The notes: a model not told the origin generated them from the sequence alone. Positions 42,682 to 51,971 are shown, numbered from the stretch's first letter. The stretch: DNA of 64,000 bases from Terripilifer sp031921685 (GCF_031921685.1 NZ_JAPDHU010000001.1:186001-250000), one strand, 5' to 3'. Made by a program: numbers and translations.

Positions 42682-43761
42682 TCAATAAGGAAACGGCCAG
42701 ACGCGCAGTTTCTGTTTTCCGATCTGCCACAACCGCGCCAATCCGTGCGGCTCGACGATCAGGAAGAAAAGGATCAAGACACCCAGAATGATATAGTTGA
42801 GATGCTCCGCGACAGGCCCGCTCAAGGCGATGCCCATCGCCGGCAGGCCGAATTTCAGCGCCGTCGGCAGGATCGAGATGAAAGCCGCGCCGAAGTATGA
42901 GCCGATGATGCTGCCCAGGCCGCCGATGATCACCATGAACAGGATGGTGAAACTCTGGTTGATGTTGAAGGCGTCATTGGCTTCGCCGCCGCCATACCAC
43001 AGGAACATCATGCAGGCGCCGGCGACGCCGCAATAGAAAGACGACACGGCGAAGGACAGAAGTTTTGCCGGCAGCAGACGGATACCCATCAGTTCAGCGG
43101 CAATGTCCATGTCACGCACCGCCATCCAACTGCGACCGATCCGGCCATGAACGAGATTGGAGGCAATCCAGGTGAGAAGAATGACAATGGACAGCAACAC
43201 CAGATAGCGCGTCACCGGCGTGGCATTGGCGCCTGTCACCGTGATGCCGGCGAGCATACGTTGCGGCACCTCGATGGCGCCCGAGGCATTGTAGTTATAG
43301 AGCCAGGGGATCCGCACGAAGCTCCATTGCAGGAAAAACTGAGCGGCCAAGGTCGCGACCGTCAGATAGAAGCCCTTGATGCGCAGCGACGGCAGACCGA
43401 AGACGACGCCGATGGCCGCTGCGAAGAAACCTGAGAAGAGAATCCAGACGATGATGTTCACGCCCGGGAAAATCGTCGTCAATTTGTAGCAGGCATAGGC
43501 GCCCACGCCCATGAAGGCGCCGGAACCGAGTGAAATAAGCCCCGTATAGCCGGTGAGGATGTTCAGCCCGATGGCGGCGAGCGAAAACACCAGGAAGGGG
43601 ATCATCACCGTCTGGATGAGAAAATTGCTACCGAAGAGCGGAATGGCGATGAACGCAATGGCGAGAACGACGGCGAGGCCGATCCGATCCTGCAGGATCG
43701 GAAAGATCGCCATATCGGCGGCATAACTGGTCTTGAACTGTCCTGCTTCCCGATAGAACAC
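42682..43761 (-). CDS. livM: LIV-type ABC permease, LivM group
   Basis: A 359-residue membrane protein with about nine hydrophobic segments; IGLNILTGYTGLISLGSGAF is the family signature. The start is GTG 43761, with GAGG 6 bp upstream, 9 bp downstream of the livH stop; the much longer open frame runs into livH. Forms the inner-membrane channel with LivH. Confidence 0.9.
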   Translation of the reverse strand: MFYREAGQFKTSYAADMAIFPILQDRIGLAVVLAIAFIAIPLFGSNFLIQTVMIPFLVFSLAAIGLNILTGYTGLISLGSGAFMGVGAYACYKLTTIFPGVNIIVWILFSGFFAAAIGVVFGLPSLRIKGFYLTVATLAAQFFLQWSFVRIPWLYNYNASGAIEVPQRMLAGITVTGANATPVTRYLVLLSIVILLTWIASNLVHGRIGRSWMAVRDMDIAAELMGIRLLPAKLLSFAVSSFYCGVAGACMMFLWYGGGEANDAFNINQSFTILFMVIIGGLGSIIGSYFGAAFISILPTALKFGLPAMGIALSGPVAEHLNYIILGVLILFFLIVEPHGLARLWQIGKQKLRVWPFPY

Positions 43762-43769
43762 CAGATACC

Positions 43770-44726
43770 TCAAATACGTTCGATAATGCGCTCGCCAAAC
43801 AGGCCCTGTGGTCGGAACATGAGAAAGACGAGGGCAATGCAGTAGGCGAGCCAGCTTTCCGTGGCACCGCCGACCAAAGGCCCCCAATAGAATTCGCCAA
43901 TTTTCTCGCCAATACCGATGATCAGACCGCCGACAATGGCGCCAGGCACCGACGTGAAACCGCCGAGGATCAACACGGGTAGCGCCTTGAGCGCCACGAC
44001 CTGCAAAGCAAAGGACACGTCGGAGCGCGCGCCCCACATAATGCCGGTGATCAGAGCCACGACGCCGGCGATGAACCAGACGATGACCCAGATCTGGTTC
44101 AAAGATATGCCGACGGACAGCGCCGCCTTGTGGCTGTCGGCGACGGCGCGCAGCGCGCGGCCGATGCGGGTATATTGGAAGAAGAGCGACAGAGCCGCGA
44201 TCATGGCAATAGCGATGATCGCGGCGGCGATGTCGATCTTCTGCAAGGTGACGACGCCGCCCAGAATCTTCAGATCGATCGCGCCCTTCGGCAGATAGAG
44301 CTGTTCGGCGATCATAACCTTGGGATTGCCGCCGAAAATCGCCTCGCCCAGACCGATCAGCAGATAAGTCAGGCCGAAAGTCGCCATGAAGAGAATGATG
44401 TCGGGCTGGTTGACCAGGGGACGCAAGACGGCACGTTCGATCGCATAGGCGAGTACGAACATGACGCCGATGGTGAGCGCCAGCGCCAGAAAAGCCGGCA
44501 CGCCTTTTTCATAGAGGCCGACGAGGGTGAGGGCGGCGAAAACCACCATGATGCCTTGAGCGAAATTGAAGACGCCCGAAGCCTTGAAGATGAGCACGAA
44601 GCCGAGCGCGATCAGCGCATAGAGAATGCCGCCAACGAATCCTTCCCAAAGCGTCTGGGCAAGCAGATCGGGCGCGCTGCCCATCTGCACGAACGGATCG
44701 ACGAAGATGCTGTAGAGAATGTCCAT
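43770..44726 (-). CDS. livH: LIV-type ABC permease, LivH group
   Basis: A 318-residue membrane protein with eight or more hydrophobic segments; GGILYALIALGFVLIFKASG near the N terminus and GGFTSVPGAIVGGLIIGIGE near the end are typical of LivH. Its ATG shares one base with the LivG stop (TGATG), a coupling signal. Confidence 0.92.
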   Translation of the reverse strand: MDILYSIFVDPFVQMGSAPDLLAQTLWEGFVGGILYALIALGFVLIFKASGVFNFAQGIMVVFAALTLVGLYEKGVPAFLALALTIGVMFVLAYAIERAVLRPLVNQPDIILFMATFGLTYLLIGLGEAIFGGNPKVMIAEQLYLPKGAIDLKILGGVVTLQKIDIAAAIIAIAMIAALSLFFQYTRIGRALRAVADSHKAALSVGISLNQIWVIVWFIAGVVALITGIMWGARSDVSFALQVVALKALPVLILGGFTSVPGAIVGGLIIGIGEKIGEFYWGPLVGGATESWLAYCIALVFLMFRPQGLFGERIIERI

Positions 44727-45544
44727 CAGTGCAACACGCCAAGATAAGCATCGATCACGCGCTGATCCGCCTTGACTTCGTCCGGCGACCCATCAGCGAT
44801 TTTATGGCCATATTCGAGAACGACGACGCGATCGGAAATATCCATGACCACGCCCATGTCATGTTCGATCAAAGCGATCGTCGTGCCGAAATGGCGGTTC
44901 ACGTCGAGAATGAAGCGGCACATATCCTCTTTCTCCTCGAGGTTCATGCCGGCCATCGGTTCGTCGAGCAGGAGAAGGTCGGGTTGCATGGCCAGCGCTC
45001 GCCCCAACTCAACCCGCTTCTGCAAACCGTAAGGCAGCCGCCCGACCGGCGTCTTGCGGATATGTTCGATCTCGAGGAAGTCGATGATCTCCTCGCAATA
45101 TTTGCGGTGCTCGATCTCCTCGTTCATCGCCGGTCCGTGGCGGAAGAGATGCCAGAAGAAGCTGCGCTGCATCTTCAGGGTGCGGCCGGTGAGAATGTTG
45201 TCCAGCGTCGTCATCCCTTTGAACAGAGCGACGTTCTGGAACGTGCGGGCGATGCCCTGCCGAGCCGCATCATAGGGACGCATGCGTTGGCGCGTCTTGC
45301 CCTTGAAGGTGATGCGGCCGGCCTGCGGGTGATAGAAGCCGTTGATGCAGTTGAGCATCGAGGTCTTGCCGGCGCCGTTGGGACCGATGATGGCACGGAT
45401 TTCACCTTTGCGGATGTCAAACGACACATCGCTCAACGCCCGGACACCACCAAAGGAGAGCGTCACATTCTCGACGGTCAGCAGTTTTTCCGGCGCCGAG
45501 GCCGACGCGACAACCGGCTGGAGCTGCTCCATCGTTTCGTTCAT
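44726..45544 (-). CDS. livG: LIV-type ABC transporter ATPase, LivG group
   Basis: A 272-residue ATPase with Walker A GPNGAGKTSML, signature LPYGLQKRVEL and Walker B LLLLDEPMAGMN; it ends with the LivG-type DEVKADQRVIDAYLG. Its ATG overlaps the stop of the acyl-CoA synthetase gene (ATGA), so the transporter and the synthetase are expressed together. Confidence 0.93.
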   Translation of the reverse strand: MNETMEQLQPVVASASAPEKLLTVENVTLSFGGVRALSDVSFDIRKGEIRAIIGPNGAGKTSMLNCINGFYHPQAGRITFKGKTRQRMRPYDAARQGIARTFQNVALFKGMTTLDNILTGRTLKMQRSFFWHLFRHGPAMNEEIEHRKYCEEIIDFLEIEHIRKTPVGRLPYGLQKRVELGRALAMQPDLLLLDEPMAGMNLEEKEDMCRFILDVNRHFGTTIALIEHDMGVVMDISDRVVVLEYGHKIADGSPDEVKADQRVIDAYLGVLH

Positions 45545-47523
45545 GCGGCCCGTCGTTCGGTTGGAGGCGCGACGACGGCATCGCGAATGGCGACGCGCGC
45601 CGAAATCATGCCCTTGCGCCCATCTTCAAAAGTCACTTCGGTGGAAATGTCTGCTTCCTGCGAGCCATCGTAGAGCGCCGTCACCAGAGGGCCGTAGCGC
45701 TCGGCGATGAAGCCGCGCCGCACCTTCTGCGTCCGCGTCAGCTCGCCATCATCCGCGTCTAATTCCTTGTGCAGGATCAGGAAGCGGCGGATCTGCGCAC
45801 CGGCCATGATCGGCTCTTTCGCCAGCGCTTCGTTCACGCTGGCGACGTGACCGGCGATGATGTCGGAGACCTGCTTATGGCCGGCAAGCTCCTGATAGGA
45901 GCCATAGGAAATGTTGTTGCGCTCGGCCCAATTGCCGACCGCCGTCAGATCGATGTTGAGCATGACGGCGACGTGATCGCGGCCATCGCCGAACGCCACC
46001 GCTTCCTTGATGTTGGGAAAGAATTTCAGCTTGTTCTCGATATATTTCGGCGCGAACAATGAACCATCGACAAGCTTGCCGACATCCGCGGCCCGATCGA
46101 TGATGCGCAGGTGGCCGTCGGGATCGAAAATGCCGGCGTCGCCGGTTTTCACATAGCCATCGTCCGTCATCGCCTCGGCTGTCTTGGCCGCTTCCTTGTA
46201 ATAAGCAACGAACATGCCCGGCGAGCGGAACTGTACTTCACCATTTTCGGCGATGCGAATATCGACATTGGGCGCCGGCGGCCCGACGCTGTCGGCGCGA
46301 ATGTCGCCGTCCTTCTGGCAAGTCACGTAAAGGAAGGCTTCCGTCTGGCCATAGAGCTGTTTCAGATTGAGGCCCAGCGAGCGATAGAAGGAAAACAGGT
46401 CCGAGCCGATGGCCTCGCCCGCCGTATAGGCGACGCGGATGCGCGAGAAACCGAGCACGTTCTTCAACGGCCCATAGATCAGGATCTCGCCGAGCCCGTA
46501 ATGCAGGCGTGCCCAAAGCGGCACTTTTTCGCCGTTGAGGATCTTCTCGCCCCAGCGGCGTGCGACGCCGATGAAATGGTGGAACAGCCCCCGTTTCAGA
46601 GCGCCGGCATCCTCCATGCGGATCATCACGCGCGTCAGAAGCGATTCAAAGACGCGTGGCGGCGCGAAATAGAAAGTTGGGCCTATCTCGCGGGAATCCT
46701 GCTGCGCCGTTTCGCTGTTCTCCGGGCAGGCCATGCAGAAGCCGGCGACAAAGGACTGGGCGTAGTTGAGATAGTGATCACCGACCCAAGCGAGCGGCAG
46801 ATAAGCGAGGGTTTCGTCACGATCGGTCAGATTGTCGAAAGCCGCCGTGTCGCTGGCCGCGTCGATCGAGCCTTTGCCCGTCAGCATCACGCCTTTGGAG
46901 CGGCCCGTCGTGCCTGACGTATAGAGCATGATGGAAATGTCGGCACCGGCGCCGGCATCCACCTCGCTTTCGATCGCGGCGCGGACTGTCGCATCCCGAT
47001 CGAACTCTTGCCGTGCCACCTCCAGCAGCGCGGCCAGCGCATGTAAGCGACCGTGATCATAATCGCGCAGGCCACGCTCTTCGTCGTAGATGACGTGGCG
47101 CAGTTTCGGCAGGCGCGCGCGCTGTTCGATCAGTTTATCGACTTGTTCCTGGTCCTGCACGACGGCGACGACGACATCGGCATTGTCGATAACATGCGCC
47201 AGTTCGGTCGCCACCGCATCGGCATAGACGGGCACAGGCACCGCGCCGAGGGTCTGCGCCGCACAGATCGCCCAGTAGAGACGCGGCCTGTTAGCGCCGA
47301 CAATGGCGATCTTATCGCCGCGATTGACGCCAAGCTTTTTCAGCCCATGGGCCAGCAACAGCACGTTGTCGTAAACGGCGGCCCAATCCCAGGTCTGCCA
47401 GATGCCGCGATCCTTGAACCGCATGGCCGGCCGTGCGCCGCGCAGCCGCGCATTGCGGCGCAGGAGTTTTGGAAACGTATCAGCCTCAGGTGCGGATCGC
47501 GCACCGGCGGTCGACGCGGTCAC
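45541..47523 (-). CDS. AMP-forming long-chain acyl-CoA synthetase
   Basis: A 660-residue adenylate-forming ligase of the FadD15 type. The P-loop YTSGTTGRSKGV, the AMP-contact block LYGQTEAFLY and the hinge DGHLRIIDRAADVGKL are present. The start is GTG 47523 with GGAGGGG 5 bp upstream. It is the first gene of the operon that continues with livG, livH, livM, receptor and livF. Known long-chain synthetases activate fatty or aromatic acids to CoA thioesters; coupling to import would trap the acid in the cell. Confidence 0.92.
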   Translation of the reverse strand: MTASTAGARSAPEADTFPKLLRRNARLRGARPAMRFKDRGIWQTWDWAAVYDNVLLLAHGLKKLGVNRGDKIAIVGANRPRLYWAICAAQTLGAVPVPVYADAVATELAHVIDNADVVVAVVQDQEQVDKLIEQRARLPKLRHVIYDEERGLRDYDHGRLHALAALLEVARQEFDRDATVRAAIESEVDAGAGADISIMLYTSGTTGRSKGVMLTGKGSIDAASDTAAFDNLTDRDETLAYLPLAWVGDHYLNYAQSFVAGFCMACPENSETAQQDSREIGPTFYFAPPRVFESLLTRVMIRMEDAGALKRGLFHHFIGVARRWGEKILNGEKVPLWARLHYGLGEILIYGPLKNVLGFSRIRVAYTAGEAIGSDLFSFYRSLGLNLKQLYGQTEAFLYVTCQKDGDIRADSVGPPAPNVDIRIAENGEVQFRSPGMFVAYYKEAAKTAEAMTDDGYVKTGDAGIFDPDGHLRIIDRAADVGKLVDGSLFAPKYIENKLKFFPNIKEAVAFGDGRDHVAVMLNIDLTAVGNWAERNNISYGSYQELAGHKQVSDIIAGHVASVNEALAKEPIMAGAQIRRFLILHKELDADDGELTRTQKVRRGFIAERYGPLVTALYDGSQEADISTEVTFEDGRKGMISARVAIRDAVVAPPTERRAA

Positions 47524-47600
47524 TCTGTCCCCTCCACGAGCAAACCCGGCGTGTCGCAACTATACACGATCCGCTCTCTTCAGGCTGCTTTGTTCACCCT

Positions 47601-47640
47601 AAAGAAAAGACGCCCGGTGCACCCTCCTGCACCGGGCGTC
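47601..47640 (-). terminator. Terminator of the D-2-hydroxyacid dehydrogenase gene
   Basis: A perfect 13-bp stem GACGCCCGGTGCA/TGCACCGGGCGTC (47609-47621 and 47628-47640); on the minus strand it is followed by TTTTCTTT. It lies 70 bp after the dehydrogenase stop. Confidence 0.9.
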
Positions 47641-47709
47641 TCAATGGATTAACGCCTTGAAACGGGCAACAAGCCAGTTGTCTAAAAGTCGTAGACGCCG
47701 GCCGTTTCC

Positions 47710-48663
47710 TCAATCGAACGGATAGGTTCCAGGCTCCCAGATCCGGGCTTCCTCAAGCCCCCTGATGCCGGAGCGCAGCATGGCTTCCCAGGAATCCCGG
47801 GTGGTGGCGCCAATATGCGGGGAAGCGAAGAAATTCGGCACGTCCAGCAACGGGTTGCCGTTGGCCGGTTCGATGGCGAAAACGTCGAAGGCGGCGCCGG
47901 AAATCTGGCCGTTTTCCAGCCGCTCCTTCAAGGCCACTTCGTCGACCATGCCGCCACGTGCGCAATTGATGAGCACGGCGCCCTTCTTCATCTTGTCGAG
48001 CACGGCGGCCGAATACATGCCGATGGTTTGCGCATTGCGCGACAGATGGATCGTCACCACGTCGGAACGGGCCCAAAGTTCATCGGCGCTGACATTCTCG
48101 ACATTCCACTCCTTGCAGAAGTCGGAGATGTCGACCCGGTCGGACGCCAGGATCTTGACGCCATAGGGCTGCAGCAGTTTCACCACTTCCTTGCCGATGA
48201 AGCCGCAGCCGTGCACGCCGACGGTGTGACCGCGCAAGTCGGCACCAAAACCGATCGGTCCCTTCCATTCGCCGCGCCGCAGGATCGACGAGAAGTAATG
48301 GATGCGCCGGAGCGTCAGCACCATGTAGCTGACGGCCAATTCCGACACGGAGATGCGGTTGATGCCCGGCGCCCACCACATCCTCTTGCCGTACTTCTTC
48401 AAGATCACCGGATCGATGTGATCAGCGCCCGCCGACATCAGCGAGATCACCTTCAGGTCCGGCAAGGCGGCGCAGACTTTATCGGTGAAGCGGTCGAGGC
48501 CGATGATCGCCGCGTCATAGCCCTGCAGATACTCGATCAACGCGCTTTCGCTGAGCACCTTGCGATCGGAACGGAATTTCACGTCCGGATATTTCTGTTT
48601 CATCTCCTCGACGAGATGCGGGTAGAAATCGAAATAGGGCGTGGTGACTGCAACGCGGGTCAT
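47710..48663 (-). CDS. D-2-hydroxyacid dehydrogenase
   Basis: A 317-residue NAD-dependent dehydrogenase with GCGFIG at 152-157, Arg236 (NCARGG), Glu265 (AIEP) and His283 (SPHIG). GGAGAGG lies 9 bp before ATG 48663. It is of the glyoxylate/hydroxypyruvate reductase-like group and differs clearly from the dehydrogenase at 4334. The gene ends at a strong terminator and starts 72 bp from the IclR stop, so it may be in the IclR transcript. Confidence 0.88.
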   Translation of the reverse strand: MTRVAVTTPYFDFYPHLVEEMKQKYPDVKFRSDRKVLSESALIEYLQGYDAAIIGLDRFTDKVCAALPDLKVISLMSAGADHIDPVILKKYGKRMWWAPGINRISVSELAVSYMVLTLRRIHYFSSILRRGEWKGPIGFGADLRGHTVGVHGCGFIGKEVVKLLQPYGVKILASDRVDISDFCKEWNVENVSADELWARSDVVTIHLSRNAQTIGMYSAAVLDKMKKGAVLINCARGGMVDEVALKERLENGQISGAAFDVFAIEPANGNPLLDVPNFFASPHIGATTRDSWEAMLRSGIRGLEEARIWEPGTYPFD

Positions 48664-48735
48664 TAGGCGCAACCTCTCCATTTTTTTGCGGCCGTCACCG
48701 TATCAGCCTGCCTGTCGGACGCAACGGGGATCAGC

Positions 48736-49515
48736 CTAGCTTGCCCGGATAGCAACGCGAATGTGCTGCGCGGCAGCCCGCAGATGCGCCGATATGTCCG
48801 GCAGATGACGCTCCAGCCGGTCAGTGGGACCGGGAATGCCCAACGCGAGCGGCCGATGGCCGGGGGGTGTGTCGATGAGAATGGAAGCCATGGCTCCGTC
48901 CCAATGGGCCGTGGGCGCTACCAAGTCCCGCGCCCGGGAGAGCGTGATTTCGAGATGACGATGACTTTCGAGCTGCTGCAAGAAACGCTCGACGGGAAAC
49001 GAAGCGCGATCCAACGCACCGGCGGCGATGGTCTGCCGATAGACATCGAGCGCTTCAGCCTGGGGACGCAGACTGAGAAACTGCCAGCCCATGCCCGTCT
49101 GGATCAGCACGCGTCGCGTGCCGGTCGGGATGGAAAACTGCACCCCCTCGCTGACGCCGCGCAGGGAGCGGACATATTCCAGATGAATGCCGACGGGTGT
49201 GCCCAACACCACGCCTTCGTGCGATTGCGCCCAAAGCTGCTGCATCGCTTCAGCGACGACGCCTTCCTCGAAATCATCGTAGGAGATCCAATTGACCAGG
49301 CGCGGCAGGCGGGCTGTCGGCATATAGGCGCGCGATTTCGGATCGAAGGCGAGATAGCCCTGCTGGGTCATGGTTTTCAGCAGAGCGGCGGCGCTGGAGA
49401 CAGGATGGCCGAGCCCGGCCGCCACATCCTTCAGCCGCAACGGCGCCCGCACACGCGCGAACAGCTCGATCACAGCGAAGGCGCGCGACGCCGATTTGAC
49501 CAGGCGCTCTCCCAC
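48736..49515 (-). CDS. IclR-family transcriptional regulator
   Basis: A 259-residue regulator with winged helix (RLKDVAAGLGHPVSSAAALLKTM) and IclR ligand domain (GVVLGTPVGIHLEYVRSL). GTG 49515 start with GGGAGGAACAGG upstream. It is divergent from the hydrolase/LLM pair; a perfect palindrome at 49540-49555 overlaps the promoter zone. Probable regulator of that pair. Confidence 0.88.
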   Translation of the reverse strand: MGERLVKSASRAFAVIELFARVRAPLRLKDVAAGLGHPVSSAAALLKTMTQQGYLAFDPKSRAYMPTARLPRLVNWISYDDFEEGVVAEAMQQLWAQSHEGVVLGTPVGIHLEYVRSLRGVSEGVQFSIPTGTRRVLIQTGMGWQFLSLRPQAEALDVYRQTIAAGALDRASFPVERFLQQLESHRHLEITLSRARDLVAPTAHWDGAMASILIDTPPGHRPLALGIPGPTDRLERHLPDISAHLRAAAQHIRVAIRAS

Positions 49516-49539
49516 CCTGTTCCTCCCGTTTCCAGCAAA

Positions 49540-49555
49540 TTACACATATGTGTAA
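49540..49555. promoter_or_regulatory. Putative IclR operator TTACACATATGTGTAA
   Basis: A perfect 16-bp palindrome, 25 bp upstream of the IclR start and about 135 bp upstream of the hydrolase gene. Form and place fit an autoregulatory IclR site. Confidence 0.6.
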
Positions 49556-49690
49556 ATCGAATCCAGGCGGCAGATTTCGATTGGAAACGCCTGAAACCAC
49601 GTCGATCCTGCGCCCATTCGCGCCTCAGGCAGCGACCCGCCACGATCCCTGGGGAGGGAGCACAGGCGGAAGGACAGTGGGAGGATCAAC

Positions 49691-50461
49691 GTGCAGCGCT
49701 CCGTCATGACGCTCGGAACGGTCGAGGTCGAGGTTCACGAGCAGGGTTCCGGAAAACCCATTCTGTTTCTGCATGGGGCGAGCGGCTTCAATCCCGCCGA
49801 GCCGCATGTGCCGCTGATCGCCGAAAGCCGGCGCCTGCTCTGCCCGTCCCATCCGGGCTTCGGCCGCTCGGCCCTGCCCGACTGGATCGACAATGTCGAT
49901 GACGTCGCCCATCTCTATCTCGATCTGATGGATCGCTGCGGCTTCGCCACCGTCGACATCATCGGCTGTTCGATGGGTGGCTGGATCGCCGCCGAAATGC
50001 TGACCAAGGCGCCGGAGCGGTTCGGCAAGGCCGTGCTCGTCGGCCCCGTCGGCATCAAGATCGGACCGGAGGACAAGCTCGACATCCCCGACATCTATGT
50101 GATGCCGCCCAGCGATGTGCCGAAGCTCATCTATCACGATCCGTCGCGCTTTCCTTTCGATCCGGCGGCGCTCTCCGACGAAGAACTGTCGATCCTCATG
50201 CGTAATAGGGAGAGCACGGCGCTCTATGTTTGGGAGCCCTATATGCACAATCCCAAACTGACGCATCGGCTCTATCGCGTCAGCAGCCCCACTCTGTTCG
50301 TCCGCGGCGCCAGCGATGGTCTCGTCAGCGCCGATTACGTCGACGGCTATGCCAAGCTGATCAAAGGCGCGAAGGTCATCACCATTCCCGATGCCGGGCA
50401 TGTGCCGCATGTGGAACAACCGGCGGCTTTCGCCAAAACCGTTCTCGCATTCCTGTCCTAA
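49691..50461 (+). CDS. Alpha/beta-fold hydrolase
   Basis: A 256-residue serine hydrolase with Ser94 (GCSMGG), Asp209 (GASDGLVS) and His237 (AGHVPH); oxyanion loop FLHGASG. The start is GTG 49691 with GGGAGG upstream. It is followed by an LLM monooxygenase gene and is a paralogue of the 25500-26279 hydrolase. Likely hydrolyses an oxidised ring or ester product. Confidence 0.9.
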   Translation: MQRSVMTLGTVEVEVHEQGSGKPILFLHGASGFNPAEPHVPLIAESRRLLCPSHPGFGRSALPDWIDNVDDVAHLYLDLMDRCGFATVDIIGCSMGGWIAAEMLTKAPERFGKAVLVGPVGIKIGPEDKLDIPDIYVMPPSDVPKLIYHDPSRFPFDPAALSDEELSILMRNRESTALYVWEPYMHNPKLTHRLYRVSSPTLFVRGASDGLVSADYVDGYAKLIKGAKVITIPDAGHVPHVEQPAAFAKTVLAFLS

Positions 50462-50505
50462 CTTGCGCCCGGCATCGCCGGCCCTCCGATCTCGGGAGCT
50501 CATCC

Positions 50506-51792
50506 ATGCAAGCCTGGCATTTCACCGAAACCGCTTATCCCTATCTGCCGCCGCCCGACAGCTATCCGTCGATCCGCGTCACCTTGCCCAACAAGCACTA
50601 TGATCCGCACAAAGGCGCGGCACTCTACGACCGCTTCCTCATGGAATGGCAGATCGCCGAGGAGGAAGGTCTGAACCTCATGCTCAACGAGCATCATCAG
50701 ACCGCCACCTGCGTCGATCCTGCGGCCCCACTGATGCTCGCCGCCTTGGCGCGACTGACATCCAAAGCGCGCCTGCTGATCCTTGGCAATCCGGCGGCCA
50801 ACCGGCGCCAGCCGGTACGCATCGCCGAGGAGATGGCGATGATCGACATTCTCTCGAAAGGCCGGCTGGAAGTCGGCTTCGTGCGCGGCGTGCCTTATGA
50901 AATCTCTCCGGCCAACAGCAATCCGGTGCGCATGAACGAGCGCTTCTGGGAGGCAATCAATCTGGTCGTCAAGGCGTGGACCAACCATGACGGTCCCGTC
51001 AGCCACGAGGGCCGCTTCTTCCATCATCGCAACATCAATATCTGGCCGCGCGTCTATCAGACACCGCATCCGCCGATGTGGATCAGCACGACCAGTGCGA
51101 GCGGTGCGCGGCAAGTGGGCGAGAAAGGCTATGTGCAGGCGACCTTCCTCACCGGCTTTGGCGAAACCCGCAAGATCTACGAAGCCTATCGCGCTGGCTG
51201 GCGCGCCGCCGGCCGTGGCCAGGACGTGCCCATCGATCGCCTGGCCTATTGCGCCATCGTCTATGTCGGCAAGACCGAGGAGGAAGCCTATCGCGGCGCC
51301 GAGAAACTGCTCTGGTATGTCACTGCCAACAAGGTCGCGCCGCAATTCGTCAATCCGCCCGGCTATGTGCCAGTAGCCGCCAATGTGGCGATGCTGCGCG
51401 GCGCCACTCACCCTTTAAGCGAATTCGCCAAGAGCGCCAGCGTCGAAGCGGCTATTAAGGCCGGCTTTCTGATGGCTGGCACGCCGGAACAGGTCTACCA
51501 GCAGATCAAGCGTCACTATCAATATGTCGGCGGCTATGGACATCTGCTGATCATGGGCCAGGCCGGCTTCCTCGATCACGACGATACGGTGGAAGGCATC
51601 CGCAACTTCGCCCGCGAGGTCTATCCGCGTTTGCAGGCTGAATTCCCCGATACGACGATCTCGGGTCAATTCGGTGATGTGCCACCGGAGCCGCCAAAGG
51701 ACTTTTTGATCGAACGGCCGGCGTCTTCGGAAGCGCCGGCCACTCTGGACGAACGACCGATGACGCCGCTGGGCGTGGCGCGCGGCGCCTGA
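50506..51792 (+). CDS. LLM-class flavin-dependent monooxygenase
   Basis: A 428-residue luciferase-like monooxygenase, 39 residues longer than its paralogue at 24334. Blocks shared with it include TLPNKHYDPHKGAALYDRF, LMLNEHHQ, AEEMAMIDILSKGRLEVGF and PHPPMWI. GGGAG lies 8 bp before ATG 50506. It follows the hydrolase by 44 bp. The C-terminal tail (residues about 395-428) is Pro- and Glu-rich and probably disordered. A reduced flavin supply must come from elsewhere. Confidence 0.9.
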   Translation: MQAWHFTETAYPYLPPPDSYPSIRVTLPNKHYDPHKGAALYDRFLMEWQIAEEEGLNLMLNEHHQTATCVDPAAPLMLAALARLTSKARLLILGNPAANRRQPVRIAEEMAMIDILSKGRLEVGFVRGVPYEISPANSNPVRMNERFWEAINLVVKAWTNHDGPVSHEGRFFHHRNINIWPRVYQTPHPPMWISTTSASGARQVGEKGYVQATFLTGFGETRKIYEAYRAGWRAAGRGQDVPIDRLAYCAIVYVGKTEEEAYRGAEKLLWYVTANKVAPQFVNPPGYVPVAANVAMLRGATHPLSEFAKSASVEAAIKAGFLMAGTPEQVYQQIKRHYQYVGGYGHLLIMGQAGFLDHDDTVEGIRNFAREVYPRLQAEFPDTTISGQFGDVPPEPPKDFLIERPASSEAPATLDERPMTPLGVARGA

Positions 51793-51794
51793 TG

Positions 51795-51822
51795 AAAAAG
51801 CCGCGCCGTCGATGACGGCGCG
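51795..51822 (-). terminator. Hairpin terminator for the amidohydrolase transcript
   Basis: CGCGCCGTC-GAT-GACGGCGCG (51802-51810 and 51814-51822); read on the minus strand it is followed by GCTTTTT. It is 150 bp past the amidohydrolase stop, with an inverted repeat between. Confidence 0.55.
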
Positions 51823-51826
51823 CGCC

Positions 51827-51963
51827 CGTCATTGCGAGCGAAGCGAAGCAATCCAGGATTCAAGGTGCAGATCTGGACGCGAATGTGCCTGCGTCACAGG
51901 CGTTTCTTGAGACTTTACCACACGCCCCTGGATTGCTTCGTCGCTACGCTTCTCGCAATGACG
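51827..51963. repeat. Long imperfect inverted repeat (REP/MITE-like)
   Basis: The left arm 51827-51857 starts CGTCATTGCGAGCGAAGCGA and the right arm 51927-51963 is its near-complement with a 6-base insertion. It has no coding content and sits between convergent genes. Elements of the TCATTGCGAGCGAAGCGAAG type are common intergenic repeats in Bradyrhizobium-like genomes. Confidence 0.75.
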
Positions 51964-51971
51964 GTTGCAAC

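Noticed and set aside
43762..44037. A 451-residue LivM with a long N-terminal extension
   Set aside because: The extra part overlaps livH in another frame and has no LivM similarity; GTG 43761 with GAGG is a better start.
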